DNA from: an uncultured Latescibacterota bacterium
GTDB taxonomy: Bacteria; Latescibacterota; UBA2968
Assembly: GCA_958295785.1 (NCBI GenBank)
Contig: OY282377.1
Location: 3,068,385-3,132,384, forward strand
Direction of reading: 5' to 3'
DNA length: 64,000 bases
The notes under the pieces were generated by a model that was not told the DNA's origin, ran no database searches, and worked only from the letters and a program-made list of their open reading frames with translations. Made by a program: the position numbers and the translations under genes. Below, piece after piece: positions 1 through 7,058 of this stretch. Position 1 is the first letter of the stretch. Each line of letters begins with the position of its first letter.

Positions 1-1
1 A

Positions 2-55
2 AGCCCGATTCCCACGCCGTATTATTGGGAAGCCATGGCGGATTATCGTCTATAG
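2..55 (+). CDS. C-terminal end of an unidentified protein (partial)
   Basis: An open frame enters from the left edge and ends with TAG at 53-55. The 17 visible residues (SPIPTPYYWEAMADYRL) look like an ordinary protein end, and the next gene starts 12 bases later with its own ribosome site. The fragment is too short to name the product. It may belong to the same operon as the oxidoreductase that follows. Confidence 0.4.
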   Translation, partial: SPIPTPYYWEAMADYRL

Positions 56-67
56 AAAGGAAACGCG

Positions 68-1273
68 ATGCCCACAGGAAAACCCGTAAATCTCGCCCTC
101 GTCGGATGCGGCGGCATTGCCGGCGCGCATCTGCGGCGATATGAAGAACTCCTCAACCGCGGCGAAGACCGGTTTCGCATTGTCGCCACAGTGGATAGCG
201 ATTTCGACCGCGCGACCGCGTGTGCAGATCAGATCAGCGGCAAAACCGGATGGCGCGTGACGCCCTATCGCGCGGTGGAACATTTGCTCAATTCGGAAAC
301 CGATCTCGACGGCGCGGATATTTGCAGCCCGCACGGCCTCCACCACGTCCTCGCCTGCGAACTGCTCGCGGGCGGCGTGCATATCCTCTGCGAAAAGCCC
401 ATTGGCGTGACCGTGAAAGCCACGCAAAAAATTATCGCCGCGGCCAAACGCCACAACAGAATCGCCGCCAATGCCGAACAGTGCCGCCGCAGCATTGGGC
501 AGCGCACCATTTACTGGGCGTTTCACAGTGGCCTGCTCGGCGATCCCCGGTTGTGGTACGCCATCAAATCGGGCTGGCAAGACCCGTCTGATCATCCCGA
601 CTGGCACTGGCGCGTGGATCGCAAACTCGGGGGGTGCGGGATGGTGATGGACAGCGGCGCGCATTGGGTAGATACCATGCGCTATTGGTTTGGGGAGATC
701 GACAGCGTGTACGCCCGGGTTGAGCAACTCGAAGCACGCCCGCACCAAAAAGATGACCGCCTGGTGAGAGACGCCCGCGAGGATTTTTGGACGAGCATTT
801 TCAATTTTGCAAACGGCGTGATCGGCACCTGGTCGTGGACGATCAGCGCGCCCGGCAAGGGCTTTACCCAACTCACGCTCACCGGGAGCAAGGGCAGCCT
901 TGTCGATAGCGACATTTTCCACCCGGCGGCCTCGCAGGCGCGCGGCGAATGCCAGTTGATCGACGGGACGACCTACGGCATGCCCCAACTGCAAGACATG
1001 TTTCTCGGTACCCTCAGCCCACGCGAAAAGGATCGCCTCTTTCCCTTTGGCGTCACCGATGGCATGGCTATCGAATTGTGGGATTTTATCGACGCCCTGA
1101 GCATTGGGCGCGATGTTGAAATCGACGCGACAGAGGGCCTCAAGAGCAAAGCCGTGAGCGAGGCGATCTACGAATCCGGCAAGAGCGGACAAGTCGTCAA
1201 AGTGGCCGACGTGATCTCGGGAAAGGTCAATGCCTACCAGCGCGATGTGGATCAGATGTGGGGATTGGATTGA
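68..1273 (+). CDS. Gfo/Idh/MocA family oxidoreductase
   Basis: This is a predicted cytoplasmic NAD(P)-dependent sugar or inositol dehydrogenase of 401 residues, a usual length for the family. The N-terminal Rossmann fold shows the dinucleotide motif GCGGIAGAH at residues 13-21. The family lysine lies in CEKP at 108-111. The conserved D-G-H segment (MVMDSGAHWVD) follows near residue 195 and belongs to the C-terminal substrate-binding domain. AAAGGAAA ends 5 bases before the ATG. Substrate cannot be told from sequence; relatives act on sugars, inositols or biliverdin-like compounds, and expanded families of this type are common in Latescibacteria-like genomes. Confidence 0.9.
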   Translation: MPTGKPVNLALVGCGGIAGAHLRRYEELLNRGEDRFRIVATVDSDFDRATACADQISGKTGWRVTPYRAVEHLLNSETDLDGADICSPHGLHHVLACELLAGGVHILCEKPIGVTVKATQKIIAAAKRHNRIAANAEQCRRSIGQRTIYWAFHSGLLGDPRLWYAIKSGWQDPSDHPDWHWRVDRKLGGCGMVMDSGAHWVDTMRYWFGEIDSVYARVEQLEARPHQKDDRLVRDAREDFWTSIFNFANGVIGTWSWTISAPGKGFTQLTLTGSKGSLVDSDIFHPAASQARGECQLIDGTTYGMPQLQDMFLGTLSPREKDRLFPFGVTDGMAIELWDFIDALSIGRDVEIDATEGLKSKAVSEAIYESGKSGQVVKVADVISGKVNAYQRDVDQMWGLD

Positions 1274-1361
1274 GCGGATGAAAAATTCAAGTGAAAGAGG
1301 TGAAAAGCAGTGGTCAGTGGTCAGTGGTCAACACTCATCAGTCCGCCCGGCCCCATCAACC

Positions 1362-1387
1362 GTAGGGACAGGCCCCCGTGCCTGTCC
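1362..1387. repeat. Palindromic REP-like repeat, copy 1
   Basis: GTAGGGACAGG / CCTGTCC arms around a CCCCGTG core. The same design recurs at 1485, 2161, 17687, 36753 and 57770, always between genes or across a gene end. Confidence 0.7.
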
Positions 1388-1484
1388 TCCCACCTAGCGA
1401 CGAGGTGCAACCGGGACAGGCCACCAACCCCTAAAGCGGATCAGGATTTGCAGGATTGAAAGATTTTCAGGATGCAAGGTAATC

Positions 1485-1511
1485 GTAGGGGCGACGCCCC
1501 CGTGCTCGCCC
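1485..1511. repeat. Palindromic REP-like repeat, copy 2
   Basis: GTAGGGGCGA...GCTCGCCC with the same CCCCCGTG core as the copy at 1362. Confidence 0.7.
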
Positions 1512-1583
1512 AAAGATACAAGGCGGAGTATCCACGAAGGGCGCGAAGGGACACGAAGGGTCAAGAAGAACACGGGCATAGTA

Positions 1584-2054
1584 ATACCAAATTGAATATC
1601 TGTTGTCCTTATGTGATGCGCTATGTTGCCAGCAAATGATTCCCTTGACCTTACGCAGTCATTCAGAGAAGCCATTGCAACAAGGCCATCCCAAAAGACC
1701 ATCAGACAAAGCCATCACGCACAGCGCGCAAGGCCATCTCGCAACCCACATCCATTTTGCAACCCACCTTGCAGGCCAGCGCATGTCGTGCTGTTACAAA
1801 AGTGCTTTGCGCTGTGCCAGCCCCTCGGCGTTTGAGAGCGGCATTTTTTGCTTCCTTTTTTTGCTGTTAAAAAAAAGTCGGTCGCCGCACGCCGTAGGCA
1901 CAGGCGTAGCCAACGCATCGGAGGCAACCCACAAGGAGACAGAACCAAACGCTTGAGACAAGCAACGCATGATCTCTACGGAACGTCTGTTCCCCATTCC
2001 TCATTCCTCCCTGATGGGAGGCAGGATACGGACAAATAAAAATCAATTTGGTAT
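1584..2054 (+). repeat. Long dispersed repeat (MITE-like), copy A, full length
   Basis: The 471-bp element begins ATACCAAATTGA and ends TCAATTTGGTAT, a 12-bp perfect terminal inverted repeat. Related copies in the opposite orientation lie at 13273-13723, 27278-27650 and 29854-30237. Shared inner blocks include GCCAGCGCATGTCGT near 1777 and GAGACAAGCAACGCATGAT near 1952. It holds only short overlapping frames that do not resemble a transposase, so it is probably a non-autonomous mobile element or a structured-RNA-type repeat. The bases beside the ends do not give a clear target duplication longer than TA. Confidence 0.75.
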
Positions 2055-2160
2055 AAGCAGGGATGGACATAGATAAGGATGGAAAACAGCAGGGCCGCGA
2101 TCAAGTGATCGTGGCCCTATTTTTGGGGCCAAATACTGGCCTTTCTCCGTTTGTATTTTC

Positions 2161-2186
2161 GGGCAGGCACAGGGGCCTGCCCCTAC
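2161..2186. repeat. Palindromic REP-like repeat, copy 3
   Basis: GGGCAGGCACAGGGG followed by CCTGCCCCTAC, the inverted orientation of the copies at 1362 and 1485. Confidence 0.7.
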
Positions 2187-2190
2187 ATCG

Positions 2191-2230
2191 GTGTTCATCG
2201 GTGTTCATCGGTGTTCATCGGTGTTCATCG
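2191..2230. repeat. 10-bp tandem repeat, four units
   Basis: GTGTTCATCG is repeated four times without a mismatch. The TGA stop codon of the leftward VOC gene falls inside the last unit, so unit-number change could alter the downstream context but not most of that protein. Confidence 0.85.
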
Positions 2231-2662
2231 GTGGTTGCTTTTCGCCTCTCCCATCTCCCCTTTTGCGTCTTGCGTCCCATGCTTGGCGAGTTCGATGAGG
2301 TTGCCATCGGGGTCGTGGACGAAGACGTAGCGCGTGCCGTCGTGTGGGCGCACGCCCGGGCCCGATGCAACGCGCACGCGCTCTCGGTCGAGCGAGGTGA
2401 TCACGCGGTCAAAATTGGCGACTTCAAAGGCGATGTGCCGGCGCGATGGTCGGGGGTGTTCTTCGGCTGCGATCAAGTGAATTTCGAGATCGCCACAGCG
2501 ATACCACGCGCCTGCAAAATCGTAATCTGGCCGAGGGATGGGTTGCAATCCCAAGAACTTTTCGTAAAACGCAGATGCGCGTTCCAAGTCGCCCGTCACC
2601 AATGTGATGTGGCTGACGTGTACAATGCCCAGGCCAGATGGTGCTGTCGTGCCGTTGGACAC
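2225..2662 (-). CDS. VOC (glyoxalase/bleomycin resistance-like) protein
   Basis: This 145-residue protein has one vicinal-oxygen-chelate domain, a metal-dependent fold used by glyoxalases, dioxygenases and resistance proteins. The expected metal ligands are visible: His18 in HVSHITL, a His in RRHIAFE near residue 77, and Glu in DGNLIEL near 128. The start is GTG, with GGAGAA 8 bases upstream inside the end of the sigma factor gene; the two genes are 4 bases apart and probably co-transcribed. The charged tail after residue 130 is not part of the fold and its stop codon lies in a 10-bp tandem repeat. The substrate is unknown. Confidence 0.8.
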   Translation of the reverse strand: MSNGTTAPSGLGIVHVSHITLVTGDLERASAFYEKFLGLQPIPRPDYDFAGAWYRCGDLEIHLIAAEEHPRPSRRHIAFEVANFDRVITSLDRERVRVASGPGVRPHDGTRYVFVHDPDGNLIELAKHGTQDAKGEMGEAKSNHR

Positions 2663-2666
2663 CGGA

Positions 2667-3548
2667 TCAATTCTCCGTCAGAAGGGTTCTGATTTTCCGC
2701 ATGCGCGCGGGGTGCTTGAGGGCCGAGAGGGCTTTGTCGCGGATTTGGCGCACGCGCTCTTTGGTCAGGTTGAGAATATTGCCGATTTGTTCGAGCGTCA
2801 TGGTCTCGCCGCTGTTGATGCCAAAATAGAGGCGCAAGACCCGGGCATCGCGCGGTGCCAGGGTGTTGAGGGCCGTGTGGATTTCGTCGGCCATAGAATT
2901 TTCCATCAGGACATCTTCGGGCGTTTCCTGATTTTGGTCTGCCAACAGTTCCAGCAAGTTGGTATCCGGGCTGTCGTCAATGGGCTTGTCATAAGAAATG
3001 TGCCACCGCGAGGCATTGAGCAGGTCTTGCACTTGCCCGGGTTGCATGTCGGCGCGGGCCGCAATTTCATCGACCAGCGGTTCGCGCCCCAATGTCTGTT
3101 TGAGGTCCGCCGAGATGCGCTCCAATTTGCTCAGGTGTTTGATCTTGTTCACCGGCAGGCGCACCATGCGGGCTTTTTCTGCCAATGCCGACAAGATGCC
3201 CTGCCGAATCCACCACACGGCATAGGTGGTAAATTTGACGCCGACGGTTTCGTCGTAGCGGGTTGCCGCGCGCACGAGCCCCATGTTGCCTTCGGCGATG
3301 AGGTCTTCCAAGGGCAGGCCGCGCCCCTGGTATTCTTTGGCGATGGTAATGACGAATCGCAAATTGGATTCGATCATTTTGTTCAGGCTTTGGCGATCCC
3401 CTGTGCGGATGCGCTTGGCCAGGGCGACTTCTTCTTGTGGCGTGAGCAATTCGTTGTACGCGATGTCTTTGAGATAGAGTTCAAGTGCAGAACTTTTGCT
3501 GCCGTTTGTTCTCGGTGCGGTTTTGTAACTCATGAGTGCAGCAGGCAT
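2667..3548 (-). CDS. rpoD: RNA polymerase sigma factor, RpoD/SigA group
   Basis: A 293-residue sigma-70 family factor, the short form usual in Bacteroidetes-like lineages (no region 1.1). Region 1.2 is near residues 21-50, and region 2 near 52-122 includes DLIAEGNMGLVRAATRYD and TYAVWWIRQGI. Region 3 follows, and region 4 ends with the helix-turn-helix TLEQIGNILNLTKERVRQIR. The frame stays open 91 codons further upstream to 3821, but the ATG at 3548 is preceded by GGGGGAA at good spacing and gives the normal family length, so it was chosen. It may be the primary sigma factor or a close group 2 paralogue; the window cannot decide. Confidence 0.9.
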   Translation of the reverse strand: MPAALMSYKTAPRTNGSKSSALELYLKDIAYNELLTPQEEVALAKRIRTGDRQSLNKMIESNLRFVITIAKEYQGRGLPLEDLIAEGNMGLVRAATRYDETVGVKFTTYAVWWIRQGILSALAEKARMVRLPVNKIKHLSKLERISADLKQTLGREPLVDEIAARADMQPGQVQDLLNASRWHISYDKPIDDSPDTNLLELLADQNQETPEDVLMENSMADEIHTALNTLAPRDARVLRLYFGINSGETMTLEQIGNILNLTKERVRQIRDKALSALKHPARMRKIRTLLTEN

Positions 3549-3838
3549 ATATTTCCCCCGTGACTTGGAAATCGACGCTCGGTCGCGTGTCCAGTGTTCC
3601 AGATCAATTCGCCAAAGGTCCGCAATCCGAGACGCAGACGCGATGACACTGTCCGACTTTGGATGAAAAAATCGGTCGTTGCCAAAATAGATGGCCCCGC
3701 GGTCATGGGGAAACCCAGGGCATAGATGTGTGACAACATGGGATAAGGGGAGTGTTGCTTGGGGAGTAATTTGGAGGAAGGAATCGAGCGCGAACCGCAG
3801 GGGAGCGGTGTTTTCGATCAAACCAGAATGTGTGGGGC
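3549..3838. other. Upstream region of the sigma gene, open in the same frame
   Basis: No separate gene is seen. The sigma reading frame has no stop codon up to 3821, but the 91 extra residues do not resemble any sigma region. This is probably the 5' leader of the sigma transcript. Confidence 0.4.
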
Positions 3839-3857
3839 AAGTATTGAGGAAATACTT
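3839..3857. promoter_or_regulatory. Inverted repeat AAGTATT-N5-AATACTT
   Basis: A perfect 7-bp inverted repeat just downstream (on the minus strand) of the candidate sigma promoter. It could be an operator or a leader hairpin. Confidence 0.35.
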
Positions 3858-3868
3858 GGGCAGACAAG

Positions 3869-3897
3869 ATAGGGGATTAAACTTTGGAACGCAACAA
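3869..3897 (-). promoter_or_regulatory. Candidate sigma-70 type promoter for the sigma factor gene
   Basis: Read on the minus strand, TTGCGT is followed after 17 bases by TATCTT. It lies about 320 bases upstream of the chosen sigma start, between two inverted repeats. Confidence 0.3.
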
Positions 3898-3902
3898 TAA
3901 TT

Positions 3903-3918
3903 TGCCCAATATTGGGCA
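3903..3918. promoter_or_regulatory. 16-bp perfect palindrome, candidate operator
   Basis: TGCCCAATATTGGGCA is a perfect palindrome placed a few bases upstream of the candidate -35 box of the sigma gene and just outside the duplicated region that begins at 3941. The position suits a repressor or activator site. No regulator gene is nearby. Confidence 0.4.
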
Positions 3919-4026
3919 CTTTAAGTCTATAGTTTTCAATTTTTTGAGATCTTTAGGCTGTGCGAAAACGCCGGGTCCATCGTTCAGATTGAGCAACTCA
4001 GCTCCTGACGTTACGCAGTGATCCCA

Positions 4027-4063
4027 TATCTTGTGATACAATTAAAATTTTATACACAAGATA
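4027..4063. terminator. Stem-loop downstream of the protease gene
   Basis: TATCTTGTG and CACAAGATA form a 9-bp inverted repeat about 90-130 bases after the protease stop; an overlapping ACACAA-GATA-TTGTGT hairpin is also present. It could end or protect the transcript. There is no clear U run. The same structure is present in unit 2 near 8398-8434. Confidence 0.3.
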
Positions 4064-4154
4064 TTGTGTCGGAAGGAAGCATTTTTTGCAAAAGGCGTAA
4101 CCCGTTACTTTTTGCACCCTCTGATTTTGATAGCGGATCGCTTTTTTGATCCTT

Positions 4155-7055
4155 TCAAGGCTGCCCATAATCCTGGGCAAAAATCAAAAAATCGCCAAAA
4201 CCGATCCGGCCATCGCCATCCAAATCGTATCGCACATCGTAGTTTGCATGCCCGGATGCGTAGCCGTAATGAGATGCGAAAAGGAGGAAATCCTGAAACC
4301 CCACGTTGCCATTGCCGTTGAAGTCGGCCCGCAATCCGCGCTGGCGCGAAAATGTCAAGACCAGTGGATCGGCAAACACCTCAAATTGTCCTGCCCGCCG
4401 GATGCGCGCCTGCCGCAGGCGGATTTGCCCCGTGTAAAAAGCATCTGAGGCGCGAAAGCGGATGGTGCCGAGCCACGCGGAGGGCTGCGCGATTTTGCTG
4501 CCAAATGACGCGGCCATCACTTCTATCGCCGAAGCACTGTTGGGCGGGGAATAAGGCCCTGGCGAATGCCCATTTGGAATCCCGTTTCCAATATCAAACC
4601 CCTCGTAAGCCAACGCGGGCGCGTCAAAATTGAACAATGCGCGAAAACCGATTGCATCTTTGACCTGCTGTCCGTGAATTTGCACGGCAATTACGCCATC
4701 GGCAGGCAGGGCGTACACGCCGTTATTTTCTGTGCCCCCTGTTACGAGCGACAGCGCGAACCGGGTGGTTTGAGGCCGGTACCCCGTTCCGGAAACGCGA
4801 ATGCTGACCGCAGGCGTTTGCGGGTCATTGCTGTATATGGTCGCGTTGCCCGATAGGTCGCCCGTTCGGTTTGGCTCAAAACGCAGGGTAAAAAAGCCGT
4901 TTTGTTTGGCGGGAATGGTCAATTGTTTCGGGATGGCCCCCACTTGATCATCGCTGGTGATAATGTCGGTGATGGACAGGGCGGCGTCTCCAAAATTTGT
5001 GACCGTGACTGTCATCGACTTTGACGTGCCAATCTCAACGCGCCCAAAATCGCGCAGAGAAGAATCGACCGAGAGTTGCGGAGCGGGCACAACGGGTTGT
5101 TGAACGCCTCGTGCGCGCAACGTCACCGTACGATCCGGCAAATTGCTCAAAATGGTCATCGCGCCGGATTTATCGCCCAGGCTCTGCGGCGAAAAGGTGA
5201 CGGAAATTTGCCCGCTGCGCCCCGGCGCGACGGTATATGAAGAGTGCGAAAGATCGTAATCGCGGGATGGCAAGAGGATATTTGTTATGACCAAGGACGC
5301 CTGCCCGGGGTTGACAATCCCCAGTTCGAGGGTTTGGGATTGTCCCAACAAGACCGCGCCAAAATCGAGTTCCGTGCGCGAAAGATTCATGATGGGCATG
5401 CCAAAAAGTGGCAATAACTCCAAGCGCCCGGCGCCATAGACATTATCGGGCCCCCGATCTCCCATATCAACCGCAGATCGCATCAGCGCGTCTTTCAACC
5501 GCCGCGCATTGTAATGCACGGGATCGGAAGATTTTACGAGTGCGGCGGCCCCCGCGACATGGGGCGCAGCCGCCGATGTGCCGTAATAGCCCGGAGGGCC
5601 ATAGCTCACCGTGCTCACCCCCGTAGGTGCGACCAAGTCGGGTTTGATTCGCCTGTCAAACGTCGGACCTTGGGAACTATACGATTCAATCGGCCCTGTC
5701 GTATAATTGCGATGCCCCAACGCCCCCACAGTCAGCGCGCCACGCGCATCCCCAGGCGAAGACAATGACCCCGCAATGGATATAGGCCCGTCGAGATCGT
5801 GGGATGGACTGATCAATTTGAAAAGGGTCACTTTGGCGTCTTCTGCCCGCCAAACCGCCAAGCCGTAATTCCCCGGTTCTCGAATGGTGTAAGCGAGCAA
5901 CTCAAAAGGAGGCGAGTAAGACTGTTTGGTATCTGCACGTTCGATAATTTCAGTGCTGCCATCCGTTGCGATTTTTACGAGCAACAGATCGTAGTCGTGA
6001 GATGTGAGCGGCCATTCATTCCACGTCAATACTGCTTTTACTTCGTCTCCTACTCGGACATTTTTTAAGCTGACGATTTCATCGTCTCCCTCGAAGTTGT
6101 GATACCCGTCGCCATCCGGGTCGCTCAACTGTGCAGAGATTTTTCTTTTTGCCTCATTCCCCGCTGCATTCACCCACAAAACATTGTTCTGAAACGCATC
6201 ATCGACAATTTCACACGCGCGACCCGTTCCATCGCCAAAACCTCTCGCAAAATCCCACCCCAAAGATACGGTGACGATATCGAGACCCTCCTGAATTGCC
6301 GCGTCCTTGGCGTTTTCCAAACTGACCATATCCGCTACCTTGTACAGATGAATTTCAGCATCCGGGGCAATGTCGTGGACGATTTCGGCGCAGGCCGATC
6401 CGTGTACCATTGCACTTTCGGAAAGACTGCCTCGTTCAAAAATCCCCCCGCCCGTAAAATCCCGAGAAAACACTTGGGGCAATTCGCCCCGATTTTGCAA
6501 GGAGGGCACGCCGACAAAACCGATGTCAATGACCCCGACTTTTACCCCGCGCCCGGTAAAACCCCTGCGCGAGTAAACCGATGCTTTGACGCGCGCCACG
6601 CCCTCGCTGACAACGAGCGGGCGCGGCTTGATGGGCAAACGCACAAACTGCACGCCCGCCACATGGGTCAACCTCTCAAGCGCGGATATGGGCGAGGACA
6701 CTGCGACCAAATGCCGAGATTGGGCGACAATGCTGACGCCCAAATTGGATAACGCGCCAAAATCGATACTTTCTGAAAGTTGCCCATCTCGCGGCTCCAA
6801 TACGACTGTGATATTTTCGCCATCGATATCTGCCGCGCCGTATTGTCTTGCCGTCGCCTTGGCCAGTGCCCGTTTTTGCGCCGCCCAGTTCTTTTGAATC
6901 CGAGCCAGCACGCCCTCCAACTTCGGGGGGTGATCGACCTTTTCATACTCGATTTGAGTCGCCTGCACGGAAGCGGTTAAACTCAGTGCAACAGCAAAAA
7001 AAAGCAGGACGAGCACCGAGAGAACACCGCGCGGAGATTTCAGAGAACGAATCAT
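4155..7055 (-). CDS. Secreted subtilisin-like (S8) serine protease with ASH, cohesin-like and dockerin-like regions, copy 1
   Basis: A 966-residue exported protease. A signal peptide covers about residues 1-32. The S8 catalytic residues are visible: Asp177 in VIDIGF, His219 in VHGSACAE, oxyanion Asn300 in AAGN and Ser494 in GTSAAAPH. Between Asn and Ser lies a beta-type insert (about 303-415, with DYDLLLV) resembling a PPC-like domain. Then follow two Ig/ASH-like domains (about 560-650 and 660-758, each starting DFG), a cohesin-like region (about 765-900) and two EF-hand or dockerin-like repeats (DFNGNGNVGFQDFLLFA at 911, DLDGDGRIGFGDFLIFA at 944). It starts 3 bases after the preceding gene, with AAAGGA as ribosome site, so the two are one operon. 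It probably acts at or outside the outer membrane; the substrate is unknown. Confidence 0.9.
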   Translation of the reverse strand: MIRSLKSPRGVLSVLVLLFFAVALSLTASVQATQIEYEKVDHPPKLEGVLARIQKNWAAQKRALAKATARQYGAADIDGENITVVLEPRDGQLSESIDFGALSNLGVSIVAQSRHLVAVSSPISALERLTHVAGVQFVRLPIKPRPLVVSEGVARVKASVYSRRGFTGRGVKVGVIDIGFVGVPSLQNRGELPQVFSRDFTGGGIFERGSLSESAMVHGSACAEIVHDIAPDAEIHLYKVADMVSLENAKDAAIQEGLDIVTVSLGWDFARGFGDGTGRACEIVDDAFQNNVLWVNAAGNEAKRKISAQLSDPDGDGYHNFEGDDEIVSLKNVRVGDEVKAVLTWNEWPLTSHDYDLLLVKIATDGSTEIIERADTKQSYSPPFELLAYTIREPGNYGLAVWRAEDAKVTLFKLISPSHDLDGPISIAGSLSSPGDARGALTVGALGHRNYTTGPIESYSSQGPTFDRRIKPDLVAPTGVSTVSYGPPGYYGTSAAAPHVAGAAALVKSSDPVHYNARRLKDALMRSAVDMGDRGPDNVYGAGRLELLPLFGMPIMNLSRTELDFGAVLLGQSQTLELGIVNPGQASLVITNILLPSRDYDLSHSSYTVAPGRSGQISVTFSPQSLGDKSGAMTILSNLPDRTVTLRARGVQQPVVPAPQLSVDSSLRDFGRVEIGTSKSMTVTVTNFGDAALSITDIITSDDQVGAIPKQLTIPAKQNGFFTLRFEPNRTGDLSGNATIYSNDPQTPAVSIRVSGTGYRPQTTRFALSLVTGGTENNGVYALPADGVIAVQIHGQQVKDAIGFRALFNFDAPALAYEGFDIGNGIPNGHSPGPYSPPNSASAIEVMAASFGSKIAQPSAWLGTIRFRASDAFYTGQIRLRQARIRRAGQFEVFADPLVLTFSRQRGLRADFNGNGNVGFQDFLLFASHYGYASGHANYDVRYDLDGDGRIGFGDFLIFAQDYGQP

Positions 7056-7058
7056 CGC

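Larger units (their letters stand above)
1274..1583. other. Gene-free spacer with short repeats
   Basis: No credible gene is seen. The stretch holds a short tandem of GTGGTCA (about 1309-1331), two palindromic GTAGGG...-type repeats listed separately, and a segment (ATCAGGATTTGCAGGATT and following) that looks like degenerate low-information repeat DNA. It leads into the long repeat element that starts at 1584. Confidence 0.6.

Noticed and set aside
1603-1956. Several overlapping 60-120 residue frames inside the long dispersed repeat (also in copies B, C and D)
   Set aside because: The frames differ between copies, are low-complexity (poly-Ala/His/Arg) and have no consistent start. The conserved unit is DNA, not protein.
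2604-3563. Long rightward frame opposite the sigma gene, and similar long antisense frames over pcrA, pgi, ArsS, GWxTD and FAD/Fe-S genes
   Set aside because: These are mirror frames caused by high GC codon use. They lack ribosome sites and family features, while the opposite strand has clear domains.
3549-3821. 91-residue N-terminal extension of the sigma factor
   Set aside because: The frame is open but contains none of the sigma region 1.1 character, and a good ribosome site gives the normal 293-residue length.
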